Positions 57,031 through 64,000 of a DNA stretch of 64,000 nt are shown one piece after another (within the stretch, counting starts at the first letter, position 1; each line of letters opens with the position of its first letter). The notes beneath the pieces were generated by a model, which was not told the DNA's origin, searched no databases, and worked only from the letters and a program-made list of their open reading frames with translations. This DNA is from Macrostomum hystrix (taxonomy: Eukaryota > Platyhelminthes > Macrostomidae). Position numbers and translations under genes: made by a program. Location of the stretch: the NCBI GenBank assembly GCA_950097015.1, contig CATNEN010000039.1:16896501-16960500 (forward strand). Direction: 5' to 3'.

Positions 57031-57749
57031 TACCAGACTCAGACAGTGACAGATGTTGCTTCTGCCTAAGCGACAGTTTGAAATGGGAATCAACAAGACA
57101 GTTCGCTGTGTGCGAGATGGAGGGTCAACTTCCGGAGGCGAGTTGTCAGGCCCGGAGGTCGTGGGGATCTGCCTGACACTGCCTGAATGCTTCATGGTGT
57201 CAAATTTCTTGTCATTGATTCATTGGCGAGAAGGAGAAAAAAGCGCATTGGTTGGTTGGTCCTGCCGGTCAAACAAAGACTTGTTGGTATATCTTGTTTC
57301 ATAATAGCGGATTTATCTACGCAACAGACGGACTGTATTCTATAGCTTCAGGGGAAATGTCAAACACGCACACTTAGTGCCATAGACACATCGGCTAAAT
57401 CTGGCAAGATATTTTGGAACATTGTAACAAAGACTTAAACAAAGCGAGTCTAGGAGCCTATCAGCTCTGTTCGCTTGTATATTTCGCCGAGTTGATTTCT
57501 GGCGACAGAGAATTCTAATTCCCCAAAGGGCTGCTTTCGTTCTTCCCAGTTTCCCCAATTTATACCTGCAGTAAGCTGTTATTATCTAGTTTTTAAATAA
57601 TCATCATTTAACTCCCCAGAGAGACAGCAGTCTTTGTTCCGCTAGATCTTCTTTAAAATCTTTTAACCGTGACAATCCATTTAATGGAGATGAATTGGCG
57701 ACAGCCCTGATTTGAGTGAGAAAATTGGGTCATTGTTTTGAAAAGTGGT

Positions 57750-57935
57750 TAGATTTCAGGATTGGAGAAGAGACTGGGAAGATTTTAAGCTAAGAGAAGA
57801 GGAATGGGGAGATTTTGAGAAAGGAAAAGAGGACTGGGGAGACTTTGAAAGTGGGGAAGAGGGATGGGGAGATTTTGAGAAAGGAAAAGATGAGTGGGGA
57901 ATGGCTGAGAATGGGAGATTTCGAGAGAGGGGATT
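57750..57935. repeat. degenerate 30-bp repeat
   Basis: About five degenerate copies of GGGGAGATTTTGAGAAAGGA preceded by AGAGGAATG-like sequence. Confidence 0.75.
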
Positions 57936-58449
57936 AATGGGAAGATTTTTAATTGGGAAACAGAGGATTTTAGAAATGGGTGAGCTGATTTCAGTTTGTG
58001 AGCAACGTATATTAAATAGATCTTTGATGTTTTATCAAATTAAATAAATTCCATTTGGCTCAAATAACTGATGACCATGCCTTGACCGATTTATTTTAAC
58101 CATGGCCCTGATCGATTTGGGGCGTTATTTAATTGTAAAGCAAAGCCTTTCATTAAAAATAGAAAACAAAGACGTGTTGGGATCGGAATGGAACGGAGAA
58201 TGCTCACATGTTCTCCCCTCAGGGTATCTGTGTGGTTCACGAAGGTGAGTTAATTAACTAAACAGACGCTTCTCAAAGGTGCCAAAACTTTATCTAATCT
58301 TTTTATCTAATACAGCGCGATAGTGTGAAATTTAATTTAACTGTCTATGGGCCTACTGCTGATGATGCAAAAAACTTGGTGTCCATTGCCTCTGGGGAGC
58401 ATTGTGAAAAAAAAGATTGAAAACAAAGCATTTTACTTAACTGGAAATT

Positions 58450-58880
58450 CACTAGAACCCAACAGTAAATCCACTAGATCCCAAACCTTAAATCCACTAG
58501 ATCCCAACTCTAAATCCACTAGATCCCAAAAAGTAAATCCACTAGATCCCAAAAAGTAAATCCACTAGATCCCAAACAGTGAATCCACTAGATCCCAAAC
58601 CTTAAATCCACTAGATCCCAAACCTTAAATCCACTAGATCCCAAACCTTAAATCCACTAGATCCCAAACAGTAAATCCACTAGATCACAAACCTTAAATC
58701 CACTAGATCCCAACTCTAAATCCGCTAGATCCCAAAAAGTAAATCCACTAGATCCCAAAAAGTAAATCCACTAGATCCCAAACAGTAAATCCACTAGATC
58801 CCAAATCTTAAATCCACTAGATCCCAAACAGTAAACCAATGGATTCCAAAACCATGAATTCACTAGATCCCAAACGTTTT
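58450..58880. repeat. 21-bp minisatellite
   Basis: About 20 copies of TAAATCCACTAGATCCCAAA. A block of about 230 bases beginning with the AACTCTAAATCC variant is repeated (58508 and 58711). Confidence 0.94.
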
Positions 58881-59464
58881 GTTTTACCTTTACCAAAAGC
58901 AATCTCAATGTTTTCGCAGAGAGAAATATTTAAAGGGTCCTAATGTTCTATAATTAGCGCAATGTCCTTGATAACACTATTATTTCTGGCAAAGTTTTTG
59001 TCAACAAAAACACAATTGCTTCTTCTTCTGCAAGTTCTCATTGTGGGAATACGAATTGATAAGAATGAGTTTGGTGACTCTGTGAGTCCATGTTTTCTTA
59101 TCGGTGTCGGGTGAGCGTGGGCGGTCAGCTTGGTTGCTATCTGTGGGAAAAAACAAGTCTAATTAGTAAACACAAAAGCCAATTTCACAACCCTCGAAAT
59201 AGGAGCTGTACGAGCGTATAGAGCTGATTTTATTAATGAAATATTGGACCGCCAATTCCTGTTGGCATAGATCCAACCTGTTATTGAACTAATTGTGCTA
59301 AACGGATAAATTTAAATAAAGACCCATGCTTAGACCTATATCGGTGAACTCAAATTTCACACTGAGACAAACGTTTTCTAGGAGCATATTCGGCTGTCTT
59401 TTATCTCCCCGCTCTAGAAATACCCGACATCCTACTCTCACACACTACCTACCTACTCCACTCC

Positions 59465-59785
59465 CTCATCTCCCTCTCTCCTCTTACTCTCCCTCTCTCC
59501 TCTTACTCTCCCTCTCTCCTCTTACTCTCCCTCTCTCCTCTTACTCTCCCTCTCTCCTCTTACTCTCCCTCTCTCCTCTTACTCTCCCTCTCTCCTCTTA
59601 CTCTCCCTCTCTCCTCTTACTCTCCCTCTCTCCTCTTACTCTCCCTCTCTCCTCTTACTCTCCCTCTCTCCTCTTACTCTCCCTCTCTCCTCTTACTCTC
59701 CCTCTCTCCTCTTACTCTCCCTCTCTCCTCTTACTCTCCCTCTCTCCTCTTACTCTCCCTCTCTCCTCTTACTCTCCCTCTCTCA
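59465..59785. repeat. 19-bp polypyrimidine minisatellite
   Basis: About 17 identical copies of CTCTCTCCTCTTACTCTCC. The perfect identity implies very recent expansion, or assembly from a single copy. Confidence 0.96.
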
Positions 59786-60414
59786 TTTTCTCACTCACAA
59801 TTCATCCTACAACACACCATATTTTTTCCAGAGACTAAGCAAAAGTAAAACTCGAACTTTAATAGTCCACGTCAGTTTGTTAATTAATGTTAGGAGCATT
59901 TCCAGAAAATTAATGAGTAAGACTATCTTTAGATGGTATAAAGATTACATTTTCACTTTCGCTTTTGTGTAACTAATGTGCCACTAATAAAGTTGTTCTT
60001 TTTTGTCAGGACGAAACCAAACAAACACACCGAGTGTCCATTTTTAGGTTTCGTTTTGACTTTGTCTTTTTCAAGGAAAAGGGCCGGAAGTACTCGTATA
60101 TATTTGAAAAAACCACTTAGAGACAAAGCGTCACAACTGCACATTGTTAAGGACCAAAAATATAAAAAACAATTCAAGTGGAGAAATAAAACTGATTTGC
60201 TGCTAAGGTGTATATTGGCCTGATCTAAAGCCGGATGTTGTCACATTTTCTCCTAGTGCTTTTGTGATGCTGAAATCAAATGGGGAAAATTGTATTCCTA
60301 CCGCGGATGGGAGAAATTCAAGTTTATAAAATATATAGAAAAACGCATAGTTGGATCAAGGAAATGAAGTTTTTTATTGCAAATTTTTAAATAACAAAGT
60401 CCTTTTAGAGAAGA

Positions 60415-61615
60415 AATATGGACAGAAGGGGAAGAAAGAACAGAAACAGAAGGGGAAGAAAGAACAGAGACAGAAGGGGGAGAAAGAACAGACAGAAGGG
60501 GAAGAAAGAACAGAGACAGAAAGGGAAGAAAGAACAGAGACAGAAGGGGGAGAAAGAACAGACAGAAGGGGAAGAAAGAACAGAGACAGAAAGGGAAGAA
60601 AGAACAGAGACAGAAGGGGAAGAAAGAACAGAGACAGAAAGAGAAGAAAGAATGAAGACAGAAGGGGAAGAAAGAACAGAAACAGAAGGGGAAGAAAGAA
60701 TGAAGACAGAAGGGGAAGAAAGAACAGAGACAGAAAGAGAAGAAAGAATGAAGACAGAAGGGGAAGAAAGAACAGAGACAGAAGGGGAAGAAAGAACAGA
60801 GACAGAAAGGGAAGAAAGAACAAAACAGAAGAGGAAGAAAGAACAGAGACAGAAAGGGAATAAAGAACAGAGACAGAAAGGGAAGAAAGAACAAAACAGA
60901 AGAGGAAGAAAGAACAGAGACAGAAGGGGAATAAAGAACAGAGACAGAAAGGGAATAAAGAACAGAGACAGAAGGGGAATAAAGAACAGAGACAGAAGTG
61001 GAATAAAGAACAGAGACAGAAAGGGAAGAAAGAACAGAAACAGAAGAGGAAGAAAGAACAGAAACAGAAGAGGAAGAAAGAACAGAAACAGAAGAGGAAG
61101 AAAGAACAGAAACAGAAGAGGAAGAAAGAACAGAAACAGAAGAGGAAGAAAGAACAGAAACAGAAGAGGAAGAAAGAACAGAAACAGAAGAGGAAGAAAG
61201 AACAGAAACAGAAGAGGAAGAAAGAACAGAGACAGAAAGGGAAGAAAGAATGAAGACAGAAGGGGAAGAAAGAACAGAGACAGAAAGGGAAGAAAGAATG
61301 AAGACAGAAGGGGAAGAAAGAACAGAGACAGAAGGGGAAGAAAGAACAGAGACAGAAAGGGAAGAAAGAATGAAGACAGAAGGGGAAGAAAGAACAGAGA
61401 CAGAAGGGGAAGAAAGAACAGAGACAGAAAGAGAAGAAAGAATGAAGACAGAAGGGGAAGAAAGAACAGAAACAGAAGGGGAAGAAAGAATGAAGACAGA
61501 AGGGGAAGAAAGAACAGAGACAGAAGGGGAAGAAAGAACAGAGACAGAAAGGGAAGAAAGAATGAAGACAGAAGGGGAAGAAAGAACAGAGACAGAAAGG
61601 GAAGAAAGAATGAGA
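60415..61615. repeat. 24-bp polypurine minisatellite
   Basis: About 50 copies of a 24-base unit containing GAAGAAAGAACAGAGACAGA. A run of eight GAACAGAAACAGAAGAGGAA units at 61030-61210 is homogeneous. Nearly pure purine strand of 1.2 kb; the RKNRDRRG and FFPFCLCS ORFs are its translations. Confidence 0.96.
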
Positions 61616-62629
61616 CAGATTGAAAGGGGAATTGAGAAGTGGGATAGAAGACAAGCTCTAAGAACTTTAAAAAATTCTAGATTTTTTAGAAATCGAATAT
61701 TAAATTCGGCAAAAATAATGCGCCTAGATTCAGAAGAAATCGATATAGTAATTATAATACATAGTTTCTGGTTTTAGCATTGGTTAGAAACTTATTATAT
61801 ACTGTTACCCATTTTCGGACAGACTGTGCGTGTCCTAGTTACAGGAGTTAACTATGAGGTGACATTGATATTTTGCCAAAATATGCAAATAGTTGCAGAG
61901 TGCAGCCACAGCAGAAATTTCAGCTATTGTTGTTGCTGTGCAGTGGCTGTCTGCTTTAATTCTGCTCCCGTTGAAAGATAATATAAGACGCGTGGTGGGT
62001 GTTTGTATCATATTTCTTTTCTTATAGCTAAAAGCAAAGTATTCCGCTTTATAAGAGAGAGAATAGAGGAGAAGGGTGAGACTGTTGAAAGGGGAGAGGG
62101 GAGAGTTGAGAGGGGAGAGGGTAGAGAGGAGAGTGGAGCGACAGAGTAGAAAATTAGACTTGTTGTTGAAGAGAAAAATGTAAAGTCAAGAAAGACAAAA
62201 GCGGCAGTCAATTAGGGCAACAAAAATATTAAAATGCAGGAAATTTTTATAAAACAGTTCTCAAGTTTATAGGGCCTATTCATCTCAATTGAATAGGATG
62301 AGTTCGGATATCATTATAGAAGCAACAGAACACCCATCTTACTTATAAGAGGGTATAATTGAAGTCAAGAGTTTTGTGATAGGTGACAGGCAGTGTGACA
62401 GGTGTCATTACCAGCCACTTGGCTTCCAAATCGGCCTTTCTATTGTCATCAACGACATCTCTAAAGCATTGATGAATGAGCTAACAGTGTTTTATCAACA
62501 CAAACAAACTAATGAATTGAAAAATGACATCAGACATTATTGGATCCAATTATACATTTTAGTATAAGGCAAATAAAGAAAGCTATTGACATAATGTTTA
62601 GCAACCTAAGGAAAATTCTAGAAATTGAA

Positions 62630-64000
62630 AAAGCTAACGAAAAATCTGCTGCACATTCAGAAAGCACAATATGAGAATCTGCAGCAGATTCAGAAAGTAC
62701 AATATGAGAATCTGCAGCAAATTCAGAAAGTACAATATGAGAATCTGCGGCAGATTCAGATAGTAAAATATGAGAATCTGCGGCACATTCAGATAGTAAA
62801 ATATAAATATCTGCGGCAGATTCAGATAGTAAAATATGAGAATCTGCGGCAGATTATAGACAACACAATTTGATTTTCTGCGGCAGATTCTGACAGAACA
62901 ATATAAGAATCTGCAGCACATTCAGATAGTAAAATATGAGAATCTGCGGCAGATTCAGATAGTAAAATATGAGAATCTGCAGCAGATTCAGATAGTACAA
63001 TATGAGAATCTGCGGCAGATTCAGATAGTAAAATATGAGAATCTGCGGCAGATTCAGAAAGTACAATATGAGAATCTGCAGCAGATTCAGAAAGTACAAA
63101 ATGAGAATCTGCAGCAGATTCAGAAAGTACAATATGAGAATCTGCATCAGATTCAGAAAGTAAAATATGAGAATCTGCAGCAGATTCAGATAGTACAATA
63201 TGAGAATCTGCGGCAGATTCAGAAAGTACAATATGAGAATCTGCAGCAGATTCAGAAAGTACAATATGAGAATCTGCGGCAGATTCAGATAGTAAAATAT
63301 GAGAATCTGCGGCACATTCAGATAGTAAAATATAAATATCTGCGGCAGATTCAGATAGTAAAATATGAGAATCTGCGGCAGATTATAGACAACACAATTT
63401 GATTTTCTGCGGCAGATTCTGACAGAACAATATAAGAATCTGCAGCACATTCAGATAGTAAAATATGAGAATCTGCGGCAGATTCAGATAGTAAAATATG
63501 AGAATCTGCAGCAGATTCAGATAGTACAATATGAGAATCTGCGGCAGATTCAGATAGTAAAATATGAGAATCTGCGGCAGATTCAGAAAGTACAAAATGA
63601 GAATCTGCAGCAGATTCAGAAAGTACAATATGAGAATCTGCATCAGATTCAGAAAGTAAAATATGAGAATCTGCATCAGATTCAGAAAGTAAAATATGAG
63701 AATCTGCAGCAGATTCAGATAGTACAATATGAGAATCTGCGGCAGATTCAGAAAGTACAATATGAGAATCTGCAGCAGATTCAGAAAGTACAATATGAGA
63801 ATCTGCAGCAGATTCAGAAAGTACAATATGAGAATCTGCAGCAGATTCAGAAAGTACAATATGAGAATCTGCAGCAGATTCAGAAAGTACAATATGAGAA
63901 TCTGCAGCAGATTCAGAAAGTACAATATGAGAATCTGCAGCAGATTCAGAAAGTACAAAATGAGAATCTGCAGCAGATTCAGAAAGTACAATATGAGAAT
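62630..64000. repeat. 33-bp minisatellite reaching the window end
   Basis: About 41 copies of a 33-base unit containing GAGAATCTGCAGCAGATTCA. A diverged segment (GATTATAGACAACACAATTT) occurs at 62852 and again at 63381, so about 529 bases were duplicated as a block. The array is cut by the window edge. Confidence 0.96.

Larger units (their letters stand above)
52638..64000. other. gene-poor, array-rich 3' third of the window
   Basis: I find no supportable gene. Nine tandem arrays listed separately alternate with AT-rich unique sequence (52660-52850, 53400-54290, 55500-56180, 57040-57740, 57960-58440, 58890-59450, 59790-60400, 61620-62620). Apparent ORFs are repeat translations or short random ones. 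Confidence 0.7.

Noticed and set aside
57745-58047. ORF encoding EEEWGDFEKGKEDWGDFE-like repeats
   Set aside because: Degenerate 30-bp repeat translation, no homology and no splice or promoter context.
60374-61654. 400-codon ORFs rich in RKNRDRRG or FFPFCLCS
   Set aside because: Both strands of one 24-bp polypurine array.
2449-64000. CRISPR array (many regular short repeats)
   Set aside because: Repeats are head-to-tail without unique spacers, and the genes have spliceosomal introns; this is eukaryotic minisatellite DNA.

Overview
This is a 64 kb piece of an animal (metazoan) nuclear genome. Seven intron-bearing, animal-type protein genes can be rebuilt from it: a membrane-anchored cytochrome P450, a FAIM-like protein, a short plakin, the ubiquitin-conjugating enzyme UBE2N, phosphatidylserine synthase 2, an unrecognised coiled-coil protein and an ionotropic glutamate receptor. 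Two tRNA-headed SINE families are present. Most genes have a splice-acceptor-like site a few to about 100 bases upstream of the ATG with no upstream exon visible, which suggests spliced-leader trans-splicing. Together with the extreme minisatellite load, this points to an invertebrate, perhaps a flatworm or other lophotrochozoan. That taxonomic guess is weak.

Layout. 1-20 kb holds four minus-strand genes: P450 (532-4750), FAIM-like (6615-8139), plakin (9514-15898) and UBE2N (18418-19891). An AT-rich, array-free divergent intergenic region follows (19.9-22.9 kb) and carries one SINE of a second family. From 22.9 kb the genes are on the plus strand: PTDSS2 (23008-30458), coiled-coil protein (33111-35980) and glutamate receptor (39552-52637). 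From 52.6 kb to the end I see no gene, only arrays and AT-rich spacer.

The dominant feature is tandem repeats. About 40 distinct minisatellite arrays with units of roughly 12-60 bp cover about half the window. Nearly every kilobase-size intron holds its own private array, while the short introns (59-100 bp) hold none. Several arrays start within a few bases of the 5' splice site. Two pairs of neighbouring arrays are built from the same unit in opposite orientation: one pair flanks PTDSS2 exon 6, the other lies at 52.9-57.0 kb. These arrays also explain nearly all the long 'open reading frames' of the window.

The genes do not form one pathway. They are ordinary housekeeping or tissue genes: membrane oxidation, apoptosis modulation, cytoskeletal linkage, K63 ubiquitin chains, phosphatidylserine synthesis and excitatory signalling. 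Exon models rest on GT/AG sites, continuous reading phase across all junctions and recalled family consensus. No database search was possible.
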